Of a stretch of 64,000 bases of DNA, positions 1-7,432 are shown piece by piece (the first letter of the stretch is position 1; each line of letters starts with the position of its first letter). The stretch comes from Listeria sp. PSOL-1 (GTDB lineage Bacteria > Bacillota > Bacilli > Lactobacillales > Listeriaceae): the NCBI RefSeq assembly GCF_902806445.1, contig NZ_LR760298.1, forward strand, positions 1,674,001-1,738,000. Reading direction: 5' to 3'. The position numbers were made by a program, and so were the translations under genes. The notes beneath the pieces are model-generated. The model did no database searches and was not told the DNA's origin. It saw only the letters and a program-made list of their open reading frames with translations.

Positions 1-867
1 CCTAGCACGATCTGTTATCTCTAAATCGTCAACTGTTTGAAACAACCTCCAAGCTTGTTTATATTCACCAGCCATTGCATGAATAATTGCCAGTCGCTCC
101 TTATGATAAGCCAAAACAGGAAGAATATTTTTTAATTGATGATAGAAAAAATGCGCCTTTTCCTGTTGATTTTTAAAGTAGTAATAATGATACATATCTG
201 CTAACCCAAGCAAGTTCCCAGGGTTACGCTCTAATAAATCAGCCAATATCTTAAGCCCTTTTTCTTCCAATAACTGCTCAAAATAAAGCGCAGCAAGTTG
301 ATTATACGCTGGCCAAAAATTAGGTCGCTCATTCAACACTTTTTCTAAAAATTGGCAAGCCGAAGAACTGTCTTCTTCAGCCAAATACTGATTAATTTCT
401 TTTTTATATTCGTAAAATTCTTGCTCATAATGACTAAAACGACTTTCAAGCATACCAGCAATCGGCGTTTCTTCAAGTAAAATATGTGCAAGATCATCCG
501 CTTCTTCTTTATATTCGCCATTTGGATTTAGCTCCAAATAACGTCGAACATATTGCAACGCTCGCCGATAATCTTTCATATAAGCAAAATTATTAGCAAT
601 AAAATAATAGCATTCCGTCATCTCTGGACTAATTTCTTCTAAAATTCGCCTAAGCAGCTGATTCGATTCATAAAATCGCCTAATCTCAGTGTAACAGATC
701 GCCAGTTGACACATAATAACTGGTTCACGAGGCTCAAGTTCGTTCGCTCGCTTTAAAAAGCGAATCGCTTCTTTGAGATTTTCTTCTCTGAAAAAAGTTA
801 AACCTCTTTGAAAATAAAATTGACCGCTCGGGAGAAAATGAACGATCTTCGTTACTTCTTTTTTCAC
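1..867 (-). CDS. TPR-repeat protein, YvcD-like (3' end beyond left edge)
   Basis: An open frame runs from a GTG start at 865-867 to the window edge, 289 codons without a stop. A strong Shine-Dalgarno (GGAGGGGAG) lies a few bases before the GTG. The protein is rich in Leu, Tyr, Glu and Arg and shows repeated helical pairs of TPR type, for example around residues 15-50 (segments QFYFQRGL and AIRFLKRANELEP) and 85-125 (YYFIANNFAYMKDYRRALQY, then YLELNPNGEY). TPR proteins act as protein-binding scaffolds; the partner is unknown. It follows the acyltransferase gene by 43 bases in the same direction, at the end of the hprK-lgt-ppaX series. In Bacillus and Listeria a TPR gene (YvcD) in this place precedes trxB, which would lie just outside. 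The TPR call is good; the specific role is not known. Confidence 0.8.
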   Translation of the reverse strand, partial: MKKEVTKIVHFLPSGQFYFQRGLTFFREENLKEAIRFLKRANELEPREPVIMCQLAICYTEIRRFYESNQLLRRILEEISPEMTECYYFIANNFAYMKDYRRALQYVRRYLELNPNGEYKEEADDLAHILLEETPIAGMLESRFSHYEQEFYEYKKEINQYLAEEDSSSACQFLEKVLNERPNFWPAYNQLAALYFEQLLEEKGLKILADLLERNPGNLLGLADMYHYYYFKNQQEKAHFFYHQLKNILPVLAYHKERLAIIHAMAGEYKQAWRLFQTVDDLEITDRAR

Positions 868-910
868 TTTCTCCCCTCCATTTCTTCTTTGATAATAAAA
901 AGTGCTTTTT

Positions 911-1390
911 TCATTTCATTTGCATAGGATTACTTGTAACAAAAGCACCCGGTGGAATATTTTTTGACACGACTGTTCCTGCTCCAATTGTAGCGTTATC
1001 ACCAATTATAATGCCGGGTAAAATTGTTACATTTGCACCAATTAAGACATTATCTCCAATAATAACCTCACCAACACGATATTCCTTGATTAAATACTCA
1101 TGTGTCAAAATCGTAGTATTGTAGCCAATAATTGTATTTGAGCCAATTGTAATCTTTTCAGGAAAAAGCAAATCGGGCGTCGCCTTATAAGCAAAGGCCG
1201 TTTTCGCACCGATTTCCATGCCTAACAGTTTACGGTATAGTTTCCTTTTACCCGCAATCCATGGAAAAAAACGACAACATTCAATAATTATTGTATTTTT
1301 CAATACCCGCCAGAAAGAAACGGATTGATAAAGATGAAATAACGGGTTTTCATTGTTATTTTTTGCAGGAAAACTTTTCACATCCCGCAT
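911..1390 (-). CDS. Left-handed beta-helix acyltransferase (YvoF-like)
   Basis: A 159-residue protein whose C-terminal half carries hexapeptide-repeat segments (IGSNTIIGYNTTIL, IGDNVLIGANVTILPG, IGDNATIGAGTVVSKNIPPG) typical of trimeric acetyltransferases of the maltose/galactoside O-acetyltransferase type. It should transfer an acyl group from acyl-CoA to a small or cell-surface acceptor; the acceptor cannot be read from the sequence. The ATG lies 3 bases after the ppaX stop and its ribosome site (GAGGAG) is inside the end of ppaX, so the two genes are translationally linked. The homologous Bacillus gene yvoF also sits next to hprK-lgt-ppaX. Confidence 0.85.
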   Translation of the reverse strand: MRDVKSFPAKNNNENPLFHLYQSVSFWRVLKNTIIIECCRFFPWIAGKRKLYRKLLGMEIGAKTAFAYKATPDLLFPEKITIGSNTIIGYNTTILTHEYLIKEYRVGEVIIGDNVLIGANVTILPGIIIGDNATIGAGTVVSKNIPPGAFVTSNPMQMK

Positions 1391-1393
1391 GCT

Positions 1394-2050
1394 TTACTGC
1401 TCCTCACTTCTTACAATTTTAAGTAAATCGCCCATTGTTGCTAACATATAATCAGGATGATAATTTTGTAAATGCTGAACACCCTTAATTGTCCAAGAAA
1501 CTCCTGCTGTGAGCGTCCCCGCATTTTTTCCTGCTAAAATATCATGATAATTATCGCCCACCATAATAGCCTCATCCGCTGTAGCGTTTAAGAGCGATAA
1601 CGCCATCTTTATTCCTTCTGGATCAGGTTTTGCTTGATTTACTTGATCAAGCCCAATCACAACTTGAAAAAATTTATCTAAACCGGTTAATTTTAATCCG
1701 CGCATGATCACATCATATCGCTTCGTTGAGACGATAGCTAGTTTGTAATTTTCTTCGTAAAGTGCCCGCACAGCTTCATATACTCCATCATATTCAAGAA
1801 CTAAAGCATCATGGTTGGCGATATTGTGCTCTCGATAAACAGCTGTCATTTCATCAACCCGATCTGGTAAAAATTGTTGAAATGTCTCACTAAGTGGCGG
1901 ACCAATAAACGGCAAAATATCTTCACGCGTAAACACCTGATTTGGGAAAAAAAGACTTAACGTTTCTGTAAAACTAGCAATAATTAGTTCATTTGTGTTA
2001 ATTAATGTTCCATCTAAATCAAATAATAACGTTGTCAATCGTTTTGTCAT
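1394..2050 (-). CDS. ppaX: Pyrophosphatase PpaX (HAD family)
   Basis: A 218-residue haloacid dehalogenase-type hydrolase. Motif I is [10 protein letters not shown] near residues 10-19, motif II is IVSTKR near 106, and motif III/IV are the Lys of AKPDPEG and [16 protein letters not shown]. PpaX hydrolyses the pyrophosphate released when HPr kinase/phosphorylase dephosphorylates Ser-phosphorylated HPr, pulling that reaction forward. This fits its place two genes below hprK with lgt between, the same order as in Bacillus. The start has an AGAGGCGAG ribosome site. Confidence 0.92.
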   Translation of the reverse strand: MTKRLTTLLFDLDGTLINTNELIIASFTETLSLFFPNQVFTREDILPFIGPPLSETFQQFLPDRVDEMTAVYREHNIANHDALVLEYDGVYEAVRALYEENYKLAIVSTKRYDVIMRGLKLTGLDKFFQVVIGLDQVNQAKPDPEGIKMALSLLNATADEAIMVGDNYHDILAGKNAGTLTAGVSWTIKGVQHLQNYHPDYMLATMGDLLKIVRSEEQ

Positions 2051-2077
2051 TTCTACTCGCCTCTTTTTGTCATCAAT

Positions 2078-2899
2078 TTATTTTTTACCAAACTTGTTAT
2101 CTAAATAATATGGCGGATTCGTCTTCACACGGCGATAAACGATTAGCGCAATGGCAACAAAAATGAGTACAACTGCTAAAACTTGAGAAACGCGAAATGC
2201 ACCCCACATCAAGCTATCTGTTCGCATCCCTTCCACAAAAAAGCGTCCAAATGAATACCAAATAAGATAACTTAAGAACAATTCTCCGCGTTTGATTTTT
2301 GTCCGACGAAGAATGAGCAACACAATAAAACCAAGCACATTCCATAAGCTTTCATATAAAAAAGTCGGCTGATAATATGCCCCATCAATGTACATTTGAT
2401 TAATAATAAAATGAGGCAAATGGAGACTTTCAAGAAACTGACGAGTGGTTTCCACACCATGTGCTTCTTGATTCATAAAATTCCCCCAGCGTCCAATAGC
2501 CTGAGCAATAATCAAACTAGGCGCAGCTATATCTGCAAGCTGCCAAAAAGAGATCTTCCTTTTCCAAGCAAAGACAATCGCTGTTATAACCGCTCCAATT
2601 AAGGCACCATAAATAGCAATCCCGCCGTGCCATATTTTAATGATTTCACTTGGATTATCTTTATAATAACTCCATTCGAAAACAACATAATAAATCCGCG
2701 CACAAATAATAGAAATTGGAATTGCCCAGATTAGTAAATCCACATATAATTCCTTGTTAAGGCCACGTTTCGTCGCTTCTCTAAGCGCAAGTAATAACGC
2801 AATCACTACAGCTGTCGCAATGATAATCCCATACCAGTGAATAGAAATACCACCTAGTTTGAGAGCTATTGGATTGAGCGGCTTAATAGCATTAAACAT
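2078..2899 (-). CDS. lgt: Prolipoprotein diacylglyceryl transferase
   Basis: A 273-residue polytopic membrane protein with about seven hydrophobic segments. The Lgt signature is clear: [13 protein letters not shown] near residue 92 and [13 protein letters not shown] near residue 137, containing the essential His, Arg and Asn. It transfers the diacylglyceryl group of phosphatidylglycerol to the lipobox Cys of prolipoproteins at the outer face of the membrane, the first step in maturing lipoproteins such as PstS in this window. It lies between hprK and ppaX in one operon, 23 bases after the hprK stop. Confidence 0.96.
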   Translation of the reverse strand: MFNAIKPLNPIALKLGGISIHWYGIIIATAVVIALLLALREATKRGLNKELYVDLLIWAIPISIICARIYYVVFEWSYYKDNPSEIIKIWHGGIAIYGALIGAVITAIVFAWKRKISFWQLADIAAPSLIIAQAIGRWGNFMNQEAHGVETTRQFLESLHLPHFIINQMYIDGAYYQPTFLYESLWNVLGFIVLLILRRTKIKRGELFLSYLIWYSFGRFFVEGMRTDSLMWGAFRVSQVLAVVLIFVAIALIVYRRVKTNPPYYLDNKFGKK

Positions 2900-2922
2900 C
2901 TTCTACCTTCTTTCTTTAACGA

Positions 2923-3861
2923 TTAATCGTTAATACTTCGATTATGATTAATTAATTTGTTTAGATCTTGCGTAAATTGTTCAGCCGCATTGTACCCCAT
3001 GTTCTTAAGACGAAAGTTCATCGCCGCAACCTCAATGATGACTGATAAATTTCGTCCTGGCCGAACAGGAATTGTAATTTTAGGGACATCCATGTCAAAA
3101 ATACGTGTTTTTTCTTCATCTAGACCGACACGATCATAATGCTTTTCAGAATCCCAATTTTCCAAATGAACAACGAGTGTAATTTTTTTACTTGAACGCA
3201 CTGCTCCGGCTCCAAACAATGTCATCACATTGATAATACCTAGACCGCGTATCTCTAGTAAATGTTCAATAATCGCAGGTGAAGAACCAATTAATGACAA
3301 TTCATCTTCTTGACGAATTTCGACATTATCATCTGCAACAAGTCGATGCCCACGTTTTACAAGTTCTAATGCTGTCTCACTTTTCCCAACGCCGCTATTT
3401 CCAGTAATCAAAACACCTAACCCATAAATATCAACAAGGACACCATGCATTGAAATTACTGGTGCAAGCTTGCTTTCTAAAAAATTGGTTATGTAAACGG
3501 AAAGCCTTGTTGTTTTAAGGCGCGAACGAAGGACAGGTATACTGACTTCCGAAGCGGCTTGAATAAGTTCTTTAGGCGTTTCTAGATTACGTGATACAAC
3601 GAAAGCCGGCGTTCTACTTGTACACATTTGCCGGTAACGCTTTAGCCTTTCTTTCGGTTCCATTCCTTCTGAAAAAGAGATTTCAGTCATTCCAAAAAGC
3701 TGGACACGATCTTCAGGATAATAGGAAAAAAAGCCAGTTAATTCAAGCCCTGGACGTGACAGGTCACTTGTTAAAATCGGCCGTTCCAGCCCTTCTTCAG
3801 CACAAACTAATTCTAATTGTAATCGTTCCTTTAGTTCTTTTACAGAAACTGATTTCGACAT
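2923..3861 (-). CDS. hprK: HPr kinase/phosphorylase
   Basis: A 312-residue bifunctional enzyme that phosphorylates and dephosphorylates HPr at Ser46 and so drives CcpA-dependent carbon catabolite control. The P-loop [14 protein letters not shown] lies near residues 151-164 and the HPrK signature [20 protein letters not shown] near 203-222. The N-terminal domain and length match the family (about 310 residues). The ATG is preceded by GGAGGG at suitable distance. It opens the hprK-lgt-ppaX-acyltransferase series. A long inverted repeat lies between it and the upstream holin-like gene. Confidence 0.96.
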   Translation of the reverse strand: MSKSVSVKELKERLQLELVCAEEGLERPILTSDLSRPGLELTGFFSYYPEDRVQLFGMTEISFSEGMEPKERLKRYRQMCTSRTPAFVVSRNLETPKELIQAASEVSIPVLRSRLKTTRLSVYITNFLESKLAPVISMHGVLVDIYGLGVLITGNSGVGKSETALELVKRGHRLVADDNVEIRQEDELSLIGSSPAIIEHLLEIRGLGIINVMTLFGAGAVRSSKKITLVVHLENWDSEKHYDRVGLDEEKTRIFDMDVPKITIPVRPGRNLSVIIEVAAMNFRLKNMGYNAAEQFTQDLNKLINHNRSIND

Positions 3862-3975
3862 GTAAGTAAACCCTCCATATAAATTGTGAGTGATTTAACT
3901 GCCCACTTGCAGCTAGACGATTATTCTTATTTTAACACTTCAAAAGAGTTTCTAACAGTTTTTTCTTATAATTAA

Positions 3976-4039
3976 AATATACTAAGATTAGTGGACGGCC
4001 CGCTTAACAAAAAAAGCTGTCCACTAACCTTAGTATATT
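3976..4039. repeat. Long inverted repeat upstream of hprK
   Basis: Arms at 3976-3999 and 4016-4039 are 24 bases each and match at 22 of 24 positions, around a 16-base A/C-rich loop. The sequence between the arms on the minus strand includes a run of seven T. It may end the upstream DUF4097/PspC/holin operon, since a weak T-tract (ATATTTTAA) follows on the minus strand, or attenuate entry into hprK. Arms this long and this conserved also fit a small miniature repeat element; that cannot be decided from one copy. Confidence 0.65.
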
Positions 4040-4047
4040 TACTACCT

Positions 4048-4398
4048 TTAGTTCTTTTTTTCCCAGAGTACTGAATTAATAATTAGATTAGCAAATGCCA
4101 TAATAGCAGCTAAAATTAAAGCCGTACCAAAACCATCAATCACAAATGAGCTTCCCATAAAATAAGTAGTCAACTTAAGCATTAACGCATTAATGACAAA
4201 AGTAAATAATCCCAACGTAAAAATATTAATTGGCAAGGTTAAGATAAAAAGGACTGGACGCACAAGCATGTTTAAAATGGCTAAAATAAAGCTTGCTAAA
4301 ACAGCTGTTCCAAAACCGGCAACATGAAAGCTTGAAAAGAAACCTGATAATGCAACAAATAAAACAGCATTAATAATAACTCCGGCTAACCAGCGCAT
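4048..4398 (-). CDS. Holin-like phage_holin_4_2 family membrane protein (YvlD-like)
   Basis: A 116-residue protein with four hydrophobic segments, starting MRWLAGVIINAVLFVAL and containing the family-typical block around ILNMLVRPVLFILTLPINIFTLGLF (residues about 40-64). The family is named for holins but the chromosomal members, such as YvlD of Bacillus, sit with PspC and DUF4097 genes and are linked to envelope stress rather than lysis. It lies 9 bases after the PspC gene at the end of a four-gene operon. The exact function is unknown. Confidence 0.85.
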   Translation of the reverse strand: MRWLAGVIINAVLFVALSGFFSSFHVAGFGTAVLASFILAILNMLVRPVLFILTLPINIFTLGLFTFVINALMLKLTTYFMGSSFVIDGFGTALILAAIMAFANLIINSVLWEKKN

Positions 4399-4407
4399 AG
4401 CCTGCCA

Positions 4408-4605
4408 TCACTCCCATTCAGAACTTGTATCTCGAGGCATGATAATCATCGCGACAATATACAGTATAACACCTGTGAAGGCAAATAGTCCAAAAAGCGC
4501 CCAAACAATTCTTACAACAGTCACATCAATACCAAAATATTCCGCTATACCACCGCAAACACCAGAAAGCATCTTTTGGTCTGACGATTTTCGCAATTTT
4601 TTCAT
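4408..4605 (-). CDS. Small PspC-domain membrane protein (YvlC-like)
   Basis: A 65-residue PspC domain alone: basic start MKKLRKSSDQK, the motif GVCGGIAEYFGIDVTVVRI near residues 16-34, then one hydrophobic segment ending IIMPRDTS. PspC proteins sense or transmit envelope stress in the membrane. Its ATG directly abuts the stop of the preceding gene (TAAATG), with the ribosome site GAGGAGG inside that gene, so coupling is tight. The next gene upstream also carries a PspC domain at its N terminus. Confidence 0.9.
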   Translation of the reverse strand: MKKLRKSSDQKMLSGVCGGIAEYFGIDVTVVRIVWALFGLFAFTGVILYIVAMIIMPRDTSSEWE

Positions 4606-5835
4606 TTAATTATCCTCCTCAGGTGAAATTGGTTTTTCTGTTAATTCGGTTACTTTTATAATTCCTGTATTAACTTGTGCTTGTAAGGTTGCGGTGCTCA
4701 TTTCATCCGCATTTTGTGTAAAGACAAAGCTTTGAGCAGAACTATCCCACACTTTTGCATTTTTCAAATCAAAATAGATTTTTTCGCGTTTTGTGCCCAT
4801 CGTTCCATCAACGTTCCAGCTTGATGGGATTTGGATACGAATATCACCTTTAGGTGCCTTCAAATCGACTGAAGTAGCTGTATCATTTTCAAGTGCTAAA
4901 TCAATATCTCCTTGCTCAGCATTCATAACGATTGTTAAGAATTTTCCACTTAGCAGAATGTCCCCCCGTGCGGTTTTCATATCAACATTTTCAATATTGC
5001 TCTCGTTACAATAAATTTCACCATCTAAAGCTTCGGTGCTTAAAAACTTCCCACTTGCTCTTGACGAACGAATATCGCCATGATGTACTTTAACCATCCC
5101 ATCTTCTACTGCCAAATCATTATATTTCAAACTACCGTTAAGCAATTGAATCTTTATTTGTTCATATAAACGATTAGGCAAAGTTAAGGTAACGTTTGTT
5201 TTCAAAATTTCTTTTTTTGATTCAAAAGTAAAGCATTCTTGATTAATGTCTAACATCGTTTGACTGAAAAAGCAATCCCACAATTGGTCTTCACTAAACT
5301 GGCGTACTGTTCTTGCACGCTCATGCACAGCTAATTCAACACGCATTTTTAATGTTTCGTTTTCCCAAGTATCAATAGTTACGTCTCCTGTTGCAATACG
5401 TAATGCGATTTCTTTGCAAGTTGTATTTTCAAAAGTGAACTCACGTACAGGCCACTGTTTGGGTTCTTGTACTAAAGGCTCTCTTTCGTGTTTTCCTTTA
5501 TGAACATGCGTATGAACGTGTGTTCGATGTCTTTTTTTCATGCGATCTATTTGTTCAAATCTTGCTCTTCTGCGATTAGAAGCATAGCGCGCTTTTTCTT
5601 CTGCTTTACGTCTGTGCTGTTCTAAAACCTCTTCATTGCTTAGATCATCAGGAGGGATGATGAATAAAGCAATGATATAAGCGATAAACGCAATTCCTGT
5701 CTTTACTGTTACGATAGCAACCACAACAAAAATCAAACGGAGTAAGGTCGCATCAATTCCCGTGTATTCGGATAACCCACCAAAAACACCACCGATTTTG
5801 CGGTCAACTCGAGATCTTTTTAACTTTTTCCCCAT
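4606..5835 (-). CDS. PspC domain fused to DUF4097 beta-solenoid domain
   Basis: A 409-residue protein. Residues 1-65 form a PspC domain (GGVFGGLSEYTGIDATLLRL followed by a membrane segment and IIPPDDLS). A basic, His-rich linker follows (residues about 75-125, including HRTHVHTHVHKGKHERE). The rest is a DUF4097-type adhesin-like beta repeat with recurrent VEDGMVKVHHGDIRSS, ALDGEIYC and KTARGDILLSG units. It probably anchors the DUF4097 fold to the membrane. It is the second gene of the operon, between the LiaX-like gene and the small PspC gene. The His-rich linker might bind metal, which is inference. Confidence 0.88.
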   Translation of the reverse strand: MGKKLKRSRVDRKIGGVFGGLSEYTGIDATLLRLIFVVVAIVTVKTGIAFIAYIIALFIIPPDDLSNEEVLEQHRRKAEEKARYASNRRRARFEQIDRMKKRHRTHVHTHVHKGKHEREPLVQEPKQWPVREFTFENTTCKEIALRIATGDVTIDTWENETLKMRVELAVHERARTVRQFSEDQLWDCFFSQTMLDINQECFTFESKKEILKTNVTLTLPNRLYEQIKIQLLNGSLKYNDLAVEDGMVKVHHGDIRSSRASGKFLSTEALDGEIYCNESNIENVDMKTARGDILLSGKFLTIVMNAEQGDIDLALENDTATSVDLKAPKGDIRIQIPSSWNVDGTMGTKREKIYFDLKNAKVWDSSAQSFVFTQNADEMSTATLQAQVNTGIIKVTELTEKPISPEEDN

Positions 5836-5895
5836 GTCGCTCGCTTCCTTTCTTTGTTTTTCTTAGGGAGTATAAACTAATTGCCTTTTAGTTTA

Positions 5896-7137
5896 TTACT
5901 TTGCTTCACGTACTTTAACAGTCCCTGTAGTTGCTTCTGCTTCAATCTGAACGGAGGCACTATTATTTTCTGGCATTTTTGTAAAAACAACTGATTTATT
6001 GACGGATTCTTTTTTGGATTGTAGTACTTCAGCTTCTTTAATATCAAGTTGTATTTTACCGAGATTCGTATGAAGTTTGCCATCTTTACCAATTTCGCCC
6101 GGTAGAACAATATCGATGTTGCCAGCTCCGGTTTTTGCTTTAATTCGTACGGCTTCTTCCCCTGTTAGTTGATAATTGACATTGCCGTTTTTGGTTTGTA
6201 AGGTTGTCGAATAAAAATCACCTTTTACAGCAACATTTCCATTAAATGTTTTTAAAGCTACATCACGAATAACACCATTTTGAATGCGGACATTCCCATT
6301 AATTGACTCAATTTCAGCTAAAGTCGCATCTAATGTCCCAACACTAATATTTCCGTTTGTTGTTTTGGCAAATAAATCACGACCTGTTAATTCATCAATA
6401 TGAAAGTTGCCATTTAAGATCTTGATGGAAACATAGTCATACTCGCGACGTGGCAAATATACGGTTAGATTAGTGATGATTTGCTTCGATTTAGATTCAA
6501 ATCGAAGGGTTTCTTCATCTACTCGTAAAGTTGTACGATCAAAGAAAATTTTCATTGCTTCTTCTTCAGGATATTCCCTGAAAAGCTTGATCATTGCATG
6601 AATTTTAATGTCATCATTATCTGACGGTTTAAATTCAACATTCCCATTTGCTATCTCAAATTCAAGAATAGAAAGGGTTGTATCATGATAAACAAAATCA
6701 CGCTCTAATTTTGTTGAAGTTAGAAACGGAAATGGCATGTCTTTTACTTGATTAAATGCTTTATTTAAAAATGAACCGAATTTCTCACCTGCCTGTGAAA
6801 AATCATTGATTACGTTTTTAAATGGTTCTTCATTTTTATTTCTTTTATCAGTATCTTCATCTTGCTTGTTCCACTCATTCTTATTGTGCTGTCTGTTTGA
6901 CTCGCGTTTACTGCCGTGGTGATAAGGGTTATCTTGTGTGTTCCAACCATGCGTGTAATCGTGGTTTTCACCCTTTTCGCTGTTATCTTTATGGGGAGAA
7001 TCTGCTTTTCGAATATGTTCAGTCGCTGCTGTTTCCCCTTCTTTTTTTGAAATATTTTCAAGCAATGTTAGTGCTTCATCTGTGGAAATTATACCTTGCT
7101 TAACAAGTTCGAGAATACGTTTACGTTCATTTTCCAT
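5896..7137 (-). CDS. DUF4097 protein with YvlB/LiaX-type N-terminal domain
   Basis: A 413-residue protein. Residues 1-30 (ERKRILELVKQGIISTDEAL) form the short helical domain found at the start of YvlB and LiaX proteins. A charged, low-complexity linker rich in Asn, His, Lys and Asp covers about 33-100. The C-terminal two thirds is a DUF4097 beta-repeat with the phrase NGN recurring (IANGNVEF, ILNGNFHI, TTNGNISV, SINGNVRI, TFNGNVAV, TKNGNVNY). No signal peptide is visible. LiaX of Enterococcus is an envelope-stress and antimicrobial-peptide sensor regulated by LiaR; the same role here is inference from domain order and operon. A good promoter lies upstream at 7185-7213 and AGGAGGT precedes the ATG. 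Confidence 0.87.
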   Translation of the reverse strand: MENERKRILELVKQGIISTDEALTLLENISKKEGETAATEHIRKADSPHKDNSEKGENHDYTHGWNTQDNPYHHGSKRESNRQHNKNEWNKQDEDTDKRNKNEEPFKNVINDFSQAGEKFGSFLNKAFNQVKDMPFPFLTSTKLERDFVYHDTTLSILEFEIANGNVEFKPSDNDDIKIHAMIKLFREYPEEEAMKIFFDRTTLRVDEETLRFESKSKQIITNLTVYLPRREYDYVSIKILNGNFHIDELTGRDLFAKTTNGNISVGTLDATLAEIESINGNVRIQNGVIRDVALKTFNGNVAVKGDFYSTTLQTKNGNVNYQLTGEEAVRIKAKTGAGNIDIVLPGEIGKDGKLHTNLGKIQLDIKEAEVLQSKKESVNKSVVFTKMPENNSASVQIEAEATTGTVKVREAK

Positions 7138-7184
7138 TTTAAAATGACCTCCTAAAATAATCGGTATAGGTTTTCTATGTTCTT

Positions 7185-7213
7185 ATTATGAAGCAGTTTT
7201 CATTTTCTGTCAT
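7185..7213 (-). promoter_or_regulatory. Sigma-A type promoter of the DUF4097/PspC operon
   Basis: On the minus strand ATGACA (7208-7213) and CATAAT (7185-7190) are separated by exactly 17 bases, each matching five of six consensus positions. The transcription start would lie about 40 bases before the first ATG of the four-gene operon. Confidence 0.7.
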
Positions 7214-7264
7214 ACACCCTAAGAACGATTCTTTATTTAGACTTTGGGTAGATAAACGATTGAA

Positions 7265-7382
7265 AAGGGCTGCCAGACTTCCGATTCTCACGTACAGTCG
7301 TACGCTCCGGTTTCTGACAACCCTATTCAATGCAAACGCTTCGCTCGATTTGTCGCATTCGAAATGTAGTACCTATGCTACG
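7265..7382 (-). ncRNA. Candidate structured RNA between uvrA and the DUF4097 operon
   Basis: Several nested hairpins fill this gap. An 11-bp stem with G-U pairs joins 7267-7277 and 7313-7323; inside it lies the perfect stem CGTAC/GTACG (7291-7304). Next come an AATGC/GCATT stem (7329-7333 with 7355-7359) and a GTAG/CTAC stem (7366-7381). Read on the minus strand, the GC-rich outer stem is the last element and is followed by TTTT, like a terminator. It could be a stable 3' untranslated region of uvrA or an independent RNA. No promoter of its own is clear. No protein function fits the short frames here. Confidence 0.5.
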
Positions 7383-7432
7383 TTTTTCTTAAAAACAAAA
7401 CTAAATCGCAAAATGTCAAAAGCTTTTATCGG

